The notes: generated from the letters alone by a model not told the origin. Shown: positions 6,443-15,335, counted from the stretch's first letter. The stretch is 64,000 bases of DNA from Lunatibacter sp035460985 (GCA_035460985.1 DATHWC010000062.1:1-64000), one strand, 5' to 3'. Numbers and translations are program-made.

Positions 6443-8854
6443 TTATTCCATCTTTAATACCTCCGAAGGGTCTTTATGGGCGACCTTTAGACCGTGAATG
6501 GATACAATCAACAATGCAAGAAGGGAAAGAAAAATCCCCGCAATAGCAAAAAGGTGAAAAGGCATGGGAATACGGTAAGCAAACTCTGAAAGCCACAGAT
6601 CCAGCAATAGCCAGGCTGGAATAATACCCAACAAAACAGCCATAGAAATCAAAATCATATAGGATTTGGTAATACCAACAATTAGTTGGAGCACACTAGC
6701 CCCCAATACTTTTTTAATACAGATCTCTTTGGTTTTCTTGGCGATGGTAAAGGATGTCAACGCAAACAAACCTAACAAACTTATCACAATGGCCATAAAT
6801 GAGGCCATGGAAAGTATTTTTGTTAATTTTAGATCCGATGTATAGAAAGATTCCAGTTCCCGGTCAAAAAAGCGGAATCCTTCTGTTTCCAAAGGGAAGT
6901 AGGTCCTTAGTACTGCATCAAGTTCCGACTTTGCGAGGGTCAAGTCCTTCCCCTGACCTATTTTTACATTTAGGGTGGTGGAGTTAGTTGGCCTATAGTG
7001 GTAGATCATGGGGAGTATAGACTCTCGAAGCGTGCGGGTATGAACGTTGGGGACTACACCTGCCACTTCATATTCCTCTTCACCATAAATTAATGTACCT
7101 CCAACAATGTCAGCCTTTTGGATAATGGACAGTTGTTGGTAGAGTGTTTCATTGATCAGAAGCTGTTTAGAATCCGGACTAAGGTTTTGCCCTTGAATTA
7201 TTCCTACACCAAATACATCCATAAAATTTTCATCTATAACCTTTACCTGAACAGAAAGTTGCGGTTTATCCGATAAAGCTGGGACTTCTACTATCGAGGT
7301 CCAAATCCCAGAGGAAGCCAACATGTCACTAGCGAAACTAGACTGTTGGACGAAGTATTGCTGGTTTATTGCGGTTTGCAAACTACGCTTTCCCTCTGGA
7401 GTCACCGAAGAATACGGTAGTCTAACATAGAGTATTTGTTCCTTATCAAACCCCAATTCCTTATTTGTCAAAAAATCTACCTGACTGGAAACAGTCATTA
7501 CAGCAACTACAAACGCAATAGAAAATGCAAATTGTACAACCGTGAGGTTACGTTGAATGAAATATCCAAATGAAAAACCCTGTGGCACCTTCAAGTCTCT
7601 ACTCAACGTTTTTTTAGGTGAATAAGCTGATAACAGCAGGGCGGGAAATATGCCGGAGAAAATAGTCAATATTAAAAATAAACCAGTTACGAACATCAAA
7701 CTCTCCCAGCTGCTGTAATTAATAAGCATATCCGATGGAAGAAAATCATGAAAATAAACCGTTAAAAATTCGCATCCCACAATTCCGACCACTATAGCAA
7801 ATACTACCAACAAACCTGTTTCAATAATCGATTGAAAAATCAACTGGGTTCTGCTACTTCCAAGAGTCTTTCTGATCCCCACTTCCTTGGCCCGTAGGAT
7901 CGACTGAGCAGTTTCTAAATTGATAAAATTCAAACTTGCAAGTAGAAGTATTATTCCGCCGATCACCATCAACCCATATAGTACGACCTGACTTGCTCCA
8001 GGTCTGTCAAAATTCTGGTTGAAGTGAAGCTCTGATAACGGCAAAAGGGAAAATTGGGTGGCTATTCCTTCCTCCGATGCTAAATATTTATCTGTTAACC
8101 GTTCAAAATCCGGTGTTAAATCTTTTGGAGTTTTGCCTTCTGAAAGTTTCAAAAAAAGCTGTGAAGAGGTGTTTACATTATCCCACTGTTCTACATTATA
8201 AAAGTCTATATTCCTTTTTTGGTATAAATTACCTATTGACAGAAAATCAGTGAACACGAAGTCTGATTTTTCTTCAAAGTCTGCTACAACTCCAGCGACC
8301 TGTACGGTAAGTGTATCCAAAAAGAAATACTCCAAAAATTTACCAATGATTTGATTGGGGGATTGCACCGGAAAGTATTTCTTGGCCGCCGACTCCGTCA
8401 AGACTACCTGATCTAAGTCCCGAAGCGAAGTTTTGGGATTTCCTGCCAACCAGTCACGTTGGAATATTTCCAACAAAGAAGGATCCGCATAAGTAACCTG
8501 CTGATGATTGGGATACCAGATGCCGGTTTCAGGATTGCGCACATTCACATCCCACAATGTATAAAAAAAGGTTTTTTGTTCAATCCCTGAAACTTCATCT
8601 TCAATTACCTGTGCCAACGGAACAGGCACGCCGCCATTGGTTACGGCTTCTCCGAGAAAGCCAGTCGTCGTATTGACCTGATAAATCCGTTCTGAAGCCT
8701 CATGAAATTTGTCGAAGGAGTGTTCGTAATAAACGACATGAAACACAAGGGTGCAAACCGCTACTCCAAGTGCAAGCCCGAACACATGGACAAAAGTCCT
8801 GAGGGGATTCCTCTTGATATTTCTAAACGCAATAAGTAGGTAATTTTTCAGCAT
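6443..8854 (-). CDS. ABC transporter permease, two-module FtsX/MacB type
   Basis: Inner-membrane permease of 803 residues, about twice the length of MacB-type membrane parts, as is usual in Bacteroidota. The N-terminus MLKNYLLIAFRNIKRNP is the conserved cytoplasmic lead, followed by a first membrane helix (about 20-43) and a large MacB-type periplasmic domain. A central helix cluster (about 285-460) includes the FtsX core with KEVGIRKTLGSSR. A second periplasmic domain follows, and a C-terminal helix cluster (about 675-800) has KKTKEICIKKVLGASV. These two coupling motifs face the ATPase. It has its own shared promoter box. With the downstream ATPase and TolC genes and the adaptor it forms a MacAB-TolC-like pump; substrate unknown. 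Confidence 0.92.
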   Translation of the reverse strand: MLKNYLLIAFRNIKRNPLRTFVHVFGLALGVAVCTLVFHVVYYEHSFDKFHEASERIYQVNTTTGFLGEAVTNGGVPVPLAQVIEDEVSGIEQKTFFYTLWDVNVRNPETGIWYPNHQQVTYADPSLLEIFQRDWLAGNPKTSLRDLDQVVLTESAAKKYFPVQSPNQIIGKFLEYFFLDTLTVQVAGVVADFEEKSDFVFTDFLSIGNLYQKRNIDFYNVEQWDNVNTSSQLFLKLSEGKTPKDLTPDFERLTDKYLASEEGIATQFSLLPLSELHFNQNFDRPGASQVVLYGLMVIGGIILLLASLNFINLETAQSILRAKEVGIRKTLGSSRTQLIFQSIIETGLLVVFAIVVGIVGCEFLTVYFHDFLPSDMLINYSSWESLMFVTGLFLILTIFSGIFPALLLSAYSPKKTLSRDLKVPQGFSFGYFIQRNLTVVQFAFSIAFVVAVMTVSSQVDFLTNKELGFDKEQILYVRLPYSSVTPEGKRSLQTAINQQYFVQQSSFASDMLASSGIWTSIVEVPALSDKPQLSVQVKVIDENFMDVFGVGIIQGQNLSPDSKQLLINETLYQQLSIIQKADIVGGTLIYGEEEYEVAGVVPNVHTRTLRESILPMIYHYRPTNSTTLNVKIGQGKDLTLAKSELDAVLRTYFPLETEGFRFFDRELESFYTSDLKLTKILSMASFMAIVISLLGLFALTSFTIAKKTKEICIKKVLGASVLQLIVGITKSYMILISMAVLLGIIPAWLLLDLWLSEFAYRIPMPFHLFAIAGIFLSLLALLIVSIHGLKVAHKDPSEVLKME

Positions 8855-8886
8855 GGCAACCTTCCTTAGCTATTTAGGAATAAGCT

Positions 8887-8902
8887 ACTATCTGCATGCC
8901 AT
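8887..8902 (-). promoter_or_regulatory. Sigma-54-like promoter box of the permease gene
   Basis: Minus-strand ATGGCATGCAGATAGT, preceded by GGTTTTTT as at the adaptor promoter, 41 bp before the permease ATG. The -24-like half is good. The -12-like half is poor, so sigma-54 use is inferred mainly from the regulator type and the repeated arrangement. Confidence 0.45.
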
Positions 8903-8967
8903 AAAAAACCGTCTAAATGGCTATATAAATCAACTTTAACTAAAAATCACGCACCAACCCCGAACAC

Positions 8968-8988
8968 TTTTGACCGTTTTCGGACGAT
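8968..8988. promoter_or_regulatory. Putative upstream activator site (motif 2)
   Basis: Plus-strand TTTTGACCGTTTTCGGACGA followed by T. It matches the minus strand of 1060-1080 at 16 of 21 positions and contains the imperfect dyad GACCG-TTTT-CGGAC. It lies 66 bp upstream of the ATGGCATG box, in line with the spacing at the other two promoters. Confidence 0.45.
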
Positions 8989-9090
8989 CATTAGATCGGA
9001 TTCTAATTCAATTAAAAAATCATTTTGGCACCAGTATGAAAAACGCTTAGACATAAACATAATTACTTGCGTAGACAATAAGCTCCAAGT

Positions 9091-9969
9091 TTAGCCAAAA
9101 AGATCAGAACTCAAATATCGGTCTCCCCGATCACAGGCAATGCAGACAATTATCCCTTCGTCTAATGTTTTTGAGAGTTCTATGGCAGCATGCAGTGCTC
9201 CTCCACTACTCATGCCTGCCAAGATACCCTCCTCTCTTGCCATTCGGCGGGTCATTTCCGTGGCTTGCTTTTCGCTGACATCGATAACCTGATCAACTCT
9301 ATCTGCTTCAAAAATTTCGGGCAAAAATTCCGGAGACCAGCGTCGGATACCGGGAATGCTCGAACCATCGGTGGGTTGGGTACCTACTATCTGAATAGCG
9401 GGGTTTTTCTCCTTGAGATATCTGGAAACACCCATGATCGTTCCCGTCGTACCCATGGCGGAGACAAAATGGGTCACTTTACCCTGTGTATCCCTATAAA
9501 TTTCAGGTCCGGTGGTTTGGTAATGTGCCCAGAAATTGTCCGGATTGGAAAACTGGTTTAGCATGAAATAGCCTTCATTCGCTGCCATTTCCTCTGCCAA
9601 GGTTCTTGAGTATTCGATGGTTTTCTCAGCAGGAGTCAAAATAACACGGGCACCATACGCTTCCATCGATATGACCCTTTCCTTCGTAGAGTTATCCGGC
9701 ATAATCAACGTCATTTCCACTCCTAGGGTACAGGCAACCATGGCCAAGGCAATGCCAGTATTTCCGCTGGTAGCTTCCACGAGCTTTGAGCCCTGTTTTA
9801 TATCTCCCCTATCCATCGCAGATCGAATCATATTGTACGCAGCCCGGTCCTTGACAGATCCACCGGGATTTTGACCTTCCAACTTACAAAACATCCGCAC
9901 GTTCGGATTATTGGATATATGCTGCAACGCAATCAAGGGGGTATTCCCTATCAATTCAAATAACTTCAT
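9091..9969 (-). CDS. cysM: Cysteine synthase B (O-acetylserine sulfhydrylase, CysM type)
   Basis: PLP enzyme that makes cysteine from O-acetylserine and sulfide (CysM can also use thiosulfate), 292 residues. It starts MKLFELIGNTPL. The PLP lysine is Lys40 in GGSVKDRAAYN, the substrate loop is EATSGNTGIALA and the phosphate-binding loop GTTGTIMG. MSSGGALHAA near the C-terminus holds the serine that contacts the PLP pyridine nitrogen. Its short length and EGQNPGGSVKDR favour CysM over CysK. It follows cysE by 43 bp, so both steps from serine to cysteine are encoded together. No terminator is evident after it. Confidence 0.92.
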   Translation of the reverse strand: MKLFELIGNTPLIALQHISNNPNVRMFCKLEGQNPGGSVKDRAAYNMIRSAMDRGDIKQGSKLVEATSGNTGIALAMVACTLGVEMTLIMPDNSTKERVISMEAYGARVILTPAEKTIEYSRTLAEEMAANEGYFMLNQFSNPDNFWAHYQTTGPEIYRDTQGKVTHFVSAMGTTGTIMGVSRYLKEKNPAIQIVGTQPTDGSSIPGIRRWSPEFLPEIFEADRVDQVIDVSEKQATEMTRRMAREEGILAGMSSGGALHAAIELSKTLDEGIIVCIACDRGDRYLSSDLFG

Positions 9970-10012
9970 AATTGGTATGGTTCTTAGCTAAAAAAAGAGG
10001 GCGTGACCTTTT

Positions 10013-10846
10013 TCAAGCTTCGTTTTTCAACACGTAAAAATCCGTCAGGTTGGAAGATCCGTCGTAGATTTTTGTTTGGTAATAAATCTTGCTGTTAGCG
10101 GGAATACTCTTGGTTAGCCACACATTACCTCCGACTACACTATCTTTACCTATTACGGTATTCCCTCCGAGGATCGTAGCACCTGCATAGATGACAACAT
10201 TATCTTCAATGGTCGGATGGCGCTTTTTATCGGCATCCTCCTTTTTCACACTTAGCGCTCCCAAGGTGACTCCCTGATAGATTTTTACATTATCTCCCAC
10301 CTCGGTAGTTTCTCCGATTACAATACCGGTGGCATGATCAATACAGAAAAATCGGCCAATGTTCGCTCCGGGGTGAATATCTACGCCAGTTTTGCTGTGG
10401 GCATATTCAGTAATCATGCGCGGAATCAACGAAACACCCATGGTATATAACTGGTGTGCGATGCGATAGGCACATACGGCATAGAATCCCGGATAGCACC
10501 GAACAATTTCTGTCTTGGATTTGGCAGCAGGATCACCGGCATACATGGCATCCAAATCTTCGAGCAACAATTGATAAATATACCCCAAAGAGGAAAAAAA
10601 CTTTTCCGCCAGCTTTTCACCATCACCGGTTATGAGGGTGGGGTTTTTGGTCAAAATACCCTTTAACTGAACCAAAAGATCAAAGTACTTCATCTCCAAG
10701 TTTCCCCGCTCTTTAAGCGGTTCATTGGCATGCTCTGGAAACAAGACTCCCAACAATTCCTCAAAAAACCGCTTGATTACTTTTGGGGATGGGCATTCCG
10801 GGCATTTGTTATGGGCGGCATGTAACTGATCAATTAATGAGTCCAT
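10013..10846 (-). CDS. cysE: Serine O-acetyltransferase
   Basis: Transfers acetyl from acetyl-CoA to serine, giving O-acetylserine for the cysM product. It has 277 residues: a helical N-terminal domain (about 1-140) and a left-handed beta-helix of hexapeptide repeats. The helix starts at DIHPGANIGRFFCIDHATG, where the first His (after DI) and DHATG belong to the active site, and continues through GVTLGAL and GATILGGNTVIG. The tail after SKIYYQTK is short and lacks the classical CysE ending, so the feedback and cysteine-synthase-complex properties may differ. It lies 24 bp downstream of the preceding small gene. Confidence 0.9.
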   Translation of the reverse strand: MDSLIDQLHAAHNKCPECPSPKVIKRFFEELLGVLFPEHANEPLKERGNLEMKYFDLLVQLKGILTKNPTLITGDGEKLAEKFFSSLGYIYQLLLEDLDAMYAGDPAAKSKTEIVRCYPGFYAVCAYRIAHQLYTMGVSLIPRMITEYAHSKTGVDIHPGANIGRFFCIDHATGIVIGETTEVGDNVKIYQGVTLGALSVKKEDADKKRHPTIEDNVVIYAGATILGGNTVIGKDSVVGGNVWLTKSIPANSKIYYQTKIYDGSSNLTDFYVLKNEA

Positions 10847-10870
10847 GGGAATAGTCAGCAGGATGTGGAT

Positions 10871-11449
10871 TTAATATATGAAACCCACCCGGATTACATA
10901 TGGTTCATTATAGGGTGATCTTCTGTTGTCGTAAGTGAGGTTATATAATACGGAAATATTCATGCCCCCTCTATTTCCAAATGGAGAGAAATAGCCGCCT
11001 CCAACCATCAAACCGGGGACCCAATCCCTCGTAAAGACCACCTCATTGGTATTGGGGATGGGGTTGGCTACTTCCACATTCAAAGCCTCATACTCCGCAT
11101 GGGCAAAAATTTTCGGAAAAACATGGTATCGGTTGAAAAGTCTACCTCCATAAATGTGGGCTTGGGCATTTTGGTAAAACCTGTTGTTGAAATATTGGTA
11201 GGTTGCCCCCACTCCAGCCGAATATTTTTCTGTCAGCATTACCCCAGCCAACGGGGACACGTCCACAAAGGTAATCGTACCGAACTGAACGCTGAAATTG
11301 CCGCCATAATACATCCTCTCTTTAAGGGGGGGATTTTCTTCCGGGTAAAATTCCCGTTGTCCATAGCTCAGGGAAGTGGAAAATACTAGGAGTGTTAAAA
11401 CCAAGGCACCCGCCTCAAAAGTCTTAATTTTATTTTTCAATGATAACAT
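10871..11449 (-). CDS. Secreted beta-barrel-like protein of unknown function
   Basis: 192 residues with an N-terminal signal sequence (about 14-31, ending SYGQ). The remainder is rich in Gly and aromatic residues and made of alternating beta-type stretches (YGGNFSVQFGTITFVDV, AGVGATYQYF), ending in an aromatic residue (VGFIY). This resembles small outer-membrane barrels of Bacteroidota. The start overlaps the 3' end of the DivIC-like gene by 20 bp, so the two are probably translationally linked. I recognise no defined family. Confidence 0.7.
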   Translation of the reverse strand: MLSLKNKIKTFEAGALVLTLLVFSTSLSYGQREFYPEENPPLKERMYYGGNFSVQFGTITFVDVSPLAGVMLTEKYSAGVGATYQYFNNRFYQNAQAHIYGGRLFNRYHVFPKIFAHAEYEALNVEVANPIPNTNEVVFTRDWVPGLMVGGGYFSPFGNRGGMNISVLYNLTYDNRRSPYNEPYVIRVGFIY

Positions 11450-11717
11450 AAAGGTCTTCCGTTTTTCTTTTCATCAAATACCTTTCACGGGCAAACTTCT
11501 CCAAAAGATCGTAATTGCTCATCAATTCTTCCCGCTCAGCATTCACTTTTTCCTTCCTCTCTTGGTAAAATTCCTTCTGCTTTTCCAAATCACGAAGCTT
11601 TGCCCGCAGTTTAAAATGACTTACGATATCGTTGGAGTCAATAAAAACCATCCACCCGATGAATAAAACGGTAAAAACGAAGTAGAAGTTTTTGGTGTAT
11701 TTAAGGTATTTGCCCAT
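11430..11717 (-). CDS. Septum formation initiator (DivIC/FtsB-like)
   Basis: 95-residue bitopic division protein: a short cytoplasmic N-terminus, a membrane helix at about 11-27 (FYFVFTVLFIGWMVFID) and a periplasmic coiled coil (about 35-75, rich in Lys/Glu/Leu). A conserved tail, LEKFARERYLMKRKTEDLYVI, matches the FtsB/DivIC motif. It would act in the FtsQ/FtsL/FtsB subcomplex that controls septal wall synthesis. In relatives this gene often lies beside eno (general knowledge); here eno is 2.3 kb away, with a CarboxypepD_reg gene and a repeat-like island between. Confidence 0.85.
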   Translation of the reverse strand: MGKYLKYTKNFYFVFTVLFIGWMVFIDSNDIVSHFKLRAKLRDLEKQKEFYQERKEKVNAEREELMSNYDLLEKFARERYLMKRKTEDLYVIIEK

Positions 11718-11737
11718 CGTCTTCCTATATGTTTACA

Positions 11738-11745
11738 CAAATATA
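11738..11745 (-). promoter_or_regulatory. Possible -7 element before the DivIC-like gene
   Basis: Minus-strand TATATTTG fits TAnnTTTG and lies 20 bp before the start codon. No good TTTG -33 element is found 19-21 bp upstream, so this is tentative. It could serve the DivIC-barrel-cysE-cysM series. Confidence 0.3.
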
Positions 11746-11830
11746 TGCAATCAAAGTAATCTAAAAGGTAAATTGAGAGAATAATATCATCAATTCCCAC
11801 TACGCATGCGTGATAGCCAGAGATATGGAT

Positions 11831-13042
11831 TTAGTATTTTTCTTCCAATGGATAGTCCATAGGAAGCGAATCGGCCATCTTTTGCCATGCCCAATATCCG
11901 TATAAGTGAAGGTGAAGGGGGTTCGATTCTTGTCCTGATGGATAAATGGTAATGGGTGATACTAACCGAATATTTGAAACCGGACGGTCAGAATTGGGGC
12001 GGTAGCCCCGTTGAAAGCTTTGTACATATTCCCTAGGAAGTTTTGCTTTGGTATATGTTATTTGGAGATAATTTTCAAAATCCAGTTCTATCGCCCCATC
12101 CACCTCACGGCTATATGCATCAGGAGGCAACAGCCCGTTTCCAATTTTCTCAATTGTTTTGGGCAGCGTCTCCTTCTCGACCACTGCGGTAAGGGAATCT
12201 CTAAACAAACTATAAGAGAGGTCCTGTATCTCCTCTAGGCGTTTTTTCGCCTCCCCGATAATTTGATCATCGGGTCTGTCTGGATTTGGAATGTTCTCCA
12301 TACTCCTCACTTCAAAGCCTTCTTCACTTAGCTTTCCATCCCGGAGAGCTCTCTTAAAGTGCATCCACGATCCTAAGTAAGCCCTTTCCCTTGCTTTAGC
12401 CCACCGATTAATTTTGAGTCTACCACCATCCAGTTCGCTATATGTGGGATATCCCATAAAGTGAACGAGTGCCTCTTCCACATTATATTCAAAAGATGAC
12501 AGCAAGTATCTAATCCGAAGTCCTAACCCGTGATTCTCAATTTCCAAAAAATCCACGCTTTTTGCTTTAAGCGAATTTTCCTGTCCGTCTATAACGAGCA
12601 CCTCCGGGTTTAGTATTTCACTGCGTATGCCATTCTCACTGTTTCCAAGGAAATGATATTGAAAAATTCTCAAATTCTCGTACCACTCGCTGCTTCTTAC
12701 CGCATTTACTTCCAATTCTTTCAATTCAACAACATACGGAGCAAGCTCAAATAGATATCTCGGTGATTTGGTAGAAAACTCAGCTTGATAAACCAGTCGG
12801 TCATACCCCACCATAGAAACAACGATTTCATGAAAACCTTCATTGACCTTAAGTTCAAATTGACCATTTTCATCTGATACGGTACCCTGCATGGAGTTGT
12901 TGATAAAAATTGAAGCAAAGGGAAGCACCTCTTTGGTAGAACCGTCAACAATTCTCCCTGAAATGGATATTTGTTGGGCCGTGCCTAAAAATCCTAAAAA
13001 CAACAAATAAACAAAAAAGGCTAGGCTTAATAACTGTTTCAA
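11831..13042 (-). CDS. Secreted CarboxypepD_reg-like domain protein of unknown function
   Basis: 403 residues with a signal peptide (about 1-22, ending GTAQQ). A beta-sandwich CarboxypepD_reg-like domain follows (about 24-105: ISGRIVDGSTKEVLPFASIF, then GTVSDENGQFEL and ISMVGYDRL-type repeats). The remaining 290 residues, starting around RSSEWYENLRIFQYHFLGNS, are a conserved-looking extension that I cannot assign. Such proteins are exported in Bacteroidota and often sit at the cell surface. It stands alone on the minus strand, with about 1 kb of non-coding DNA upstream. Confidence 0.75.
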   Translation of the reverse strand: MKQLLSLAFFVYLLFLGFLGTAQQISISGRIVDGSTKEVLPFASIFINNSMQGTVSDENGQFELKVNEGFHEIVVSMVGYDRLVYQAEFSTKSPRYLFELAPYVVELKELEVNAVRSSEWYENLRIFQYHFLGNSENGIRSEILNPEVLVIDGQENSLKAKSVDFLEIENHGLGLRIRYLLSSFEYNVEEALVHFMGYPTYSELDGGRLKINRWAKARERAYLGSWMHFKRALRDGKLSEEGFEVRSMENIPNPDRPDDQIIGEAKKRLEEIQDLSYSLFRDSLTAVVEKETLPKTIEKIGNGLLPPDAYSREVDGAIELDFENYLQITYTKAKLPREYVQSFQRGYRPNSDRPVSNIRLVSPITIYPSGQESNPLHLHLYGYWAWQKMADSLPMDYPLEEKY

Positions 13043-13304
13043 AACGTTCTAATGGATTTGCTTTCAGAAACAATACGAATTTTAAAAATAATGGTTCAAG
13101 CGGAATTTACCCGGGAGACAGATGGCATTCTATGCAGTACGCTTCAATATTTCTTCAACTATTTAAAAACAGGTCTTTTTTTAATAGGAGTTGGTGGATA
13201 AATCCAATATAATAAAGCTGCCAATTATGACTTCTTTCCAATAATAGACCTGATTTAACCCCTTAATTGAACGGTCTTATTATAAAGAGCATCTAGATTC
13301 CTAA

Positions 13305-13530
13305 TTAGGTTCCGCCTTGCAGATTTTGCCGTTAAGAAATTCGGGCGGTGCGGTGGCAAAGGCAGAGGCATGTTTGACGAGGGGTTTAGTTGAAATCTAT
13401 TGTTTTTCGAAGGCATGTGTAAACCCCGAGGAGTTGGCCTATGCGCGGGATGTGCACGGATTTTAGCCAAAAGATGCATAGCGGCGGGGTTTTTTGGTTA
13501 GTTTTTTGACCTGCAGCAAAAAAGTAACAA
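13305..13530. repeat. GC-rich repeat-like island with a terminal hairpin
   Basis: It is clearly richer in G and C than its surroundings and ends in an imperfect inverted repeat: GTTAGTTTTTTG at 13497-13508 and CAAAAAAGTAAC at 13517-13528, one mismatch. The look of the region (GCGGCGGGGTTTTTTGG before the hairpin) resembles dispersed intergenic repeats I associate with Cytophagales genomes. That association is from memory and not tested. No transposase is present. Confidence 0.4.
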
Positions 13531-13931
13531 TGTATGATGATGTCATAAATGCTTTTGACCCCCGCAAAAGATGCTTGAAAATAAAAAGAGAACTCAAAAT
13601 AAAGACAAATTGAACAACCAGAATTGACTTTAATTTTGGAGGATTGCGAGGATTCTTCGTGCGAAAGGATGCATCATTATAGCAATTAAGTATCGAGGAA
13701 GTGCTTAATTCTATATTTTTAAGCTAAATTTTACATGAATTTCCTTTCGTTGTATTCTTTCTAAAAATTAGGTGACCAATTTGTAATATGATTACATAGC
13801 AAAATTGAAGCGAATAAAATGAAACGAACACTTTTAGAATCAGGTGGGTAATGGGGCATGCGTTGAGCTATTTTCGGATCATTTAGTGGATTAAAGGACC
13901 AAACAAAATCCTAGATAAAACGAGAATATTG

Positions 13932-13965
13932 AAAAAGCCCTTCTGAAAAATAGATTCAGAAGGGC
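13932..13965 (-). terminator. Intrinsic terminator after eno
   Basis: On the minus strand, GCCCTTCTGAA and TTCAGAAGGGC form an 11-bp stem with a 7-nt loop, followed by TTTTTC. It lies 74 bp past the eno stop and ends the carA-eno unit. Confidence 0.85.
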
Positions 13966-14038
13966 CTAAAATTATATGATCCTATGTTGGCTGAAATTCC
14001 TTAAATGGAATAAACAACAAACGTAATTCTAGTTTGAA

Positions 14039-15316
14039 TTAAAACTTCTTTCCAGGGAAATAAGCAGAATCTCCTAACAATTCCTCAATTCTCAACAATT
14101 GGTTGTATTTGGCCATCCTGTCAGAACGGGAAGCTGAGCCTGTTTTGATTTGACCCGTGTTCAAAGCAACGGCAAGGTCAGCGATAGTAGAATCCTCCGT
14201 TTCACCGGAACGGTGAGACATTACGGATTTGTATTTGTTCCGGTGACAAAGATCCACAGCGTTGATGGTTTCTGTCAGGGAACCTATCTGATTTACCTTT
14301 ACAAGCAGGGCATTGGCAATTTGCTTGTCGATTCCTGTCTGCAACCTCTCTACGTTTGTTACGAAAAGATCATCCCCTACGATCTGTATTTTGTCACCAA
14401 CGGCGTCAGTCATCATTTTCCAGCCGTTCCAGTCGTCTTCGTGCATACCATCTTCTATGGAATTGATCGGGTATTTGCTTACCCAGTCCTTCCAGTAGTC
14501 AGACATCTGCTGAGAAGTAAGTTCATCACCTGTTGATTTTTTGAAAACATACAAGCCACGCTCTTCGTCATAGAACTCAGAGGAAGCGGCATCCATGGCG
14601 ATAAAAACATCTTCGCCAGGTCTGAATCCAGCTTTTTCAATAGCCTGAAGGACTACCTCAATTGCCTCAACATTGGATCTCAGGTTAGGGGCAAAACCTC
14701 CTTCGTCACCGACATTGGTAGACAATCCCTTAGATTTCAACACAGACTTGAGGTGGTGGAAGATTTGGGTACCCATACGAAGCGATTCCGCAAATGTTTC
14801 CGCACCAACAGGCATTACCATGAATTCCTGAAAATCGATTGCATTGTCCGCATGCGAACCTCCGTTAAGGATATTCATCATGGGCACGGGAAGAGTATGT
14901 GCATTTACACCTCCGATATATCTAAAAAGTGGTTGTCCTGCTTCCATGGCGGCTGCTTTAGCTACTGCTAAAGAAACCCCAAGAATCGCATTTGCTCCCA
15001 ACTTGGATTTATTTTTGGTGCCGTCAAGGCTGATCATCAGGTTGTCAATTTGGTTCTGCTCGAACACGTCAAACCCAACCAATTCAGGTGCAATGATGTC
15101 GTTGACATTGGAAACTGCTTTCAATACGCCCTTTCCCATGTAGACATTTTTGTCCTCATCCCGCAGCTCTACTGCCTCGTGTACGCCGGTAGACGCACCA
15201 CTGGGCACCGCAGCCCTACCGAAAGCCCCATCGTCAGTAAAGACATCTACCTCTACGGTAGGGTTTCCTCGTGAGTCTAAAATTTGTCTTGCATGTATGG
15301 ATTGTATTACTGACAT
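14039..15316 (-). CDS. eno: Enolase
   Basis: Interconverts 2-phosphoglycerate and phosphoenolpyruvate in glycolysis; cytoplasmic, Mg-dependent. 425 residues, the usual bacterial length. Visible landmarks are ARQILDSRGNPTVEVDV at the start, the loop PSGASTGVHEA, GDEGGFAPN, metal ligands in FIAMDAASSEFYD, SIEDGM and GDDLFVTN, the catalytic Lys in LLVKVNQIG, and MSHRSGETEDSTIADLAVA. It starts 19 bp after the carA stop, so it is probably read with carA. An intrinsic terminator follows. Confidence 0.97.
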   Translation of the reverse strand: MSVIQSIHARQILDSRGNPTVEVDVFTDDGAFGRAAVPSGASTGVHEAVELRDEDKNVYMGKGVLKAVSNVNDIIAPELVGFDVFEQNQIDNLMISLDGTKNKSKLGANAILGVSLAVAKAAAMEAGQPLFRYIGGVNAHTLPVPMMNILNGGSHADNAIDFQEFMVMPVGAETFAESLRMGTQIFHHLKSVLKSKGLSTNVGDEGGFAPNLRSNVEAIEVVLQAIEKAGFRPGEDVFIAMDAASSEFYDEERGLYVFKKSTGDELTSQQMSDYWKDWVSKYPINSIEDGMHEDDWNGWKMMTDAVGDKIQIVGDDLFVTNVERLQTGIDKQIANALLVKVNQIGSLTETINAVDLCHRNKYKSVMSHRSGETEDSTIADLAVALNTGQIKTGSASRSDRMAKYNQLLRIEELLGDSAYFPGKKF

Positions 15317-15335
15317 AATAATAAAGGTTTATGAT

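Larger units (their letters stand above)
13043..14038. other. 996-bp stretch without a gene
   Basis: AT-rich DNA with one GC-rich island (about 13305-13530) and the enolase terminator near 13932-13965. The open frames here are short and have implausible composition. No IS ends, tRNA or ribosomal RNA were recognised. Confidence 0.6.

Noticed and set aside
13255..13479. 74-residue frame on the minus strand
   Set aside because: Rich in His, Arg and Pro with no domain or leader; it falls in the GC-rich repeat-like island and is best explained by its composition.
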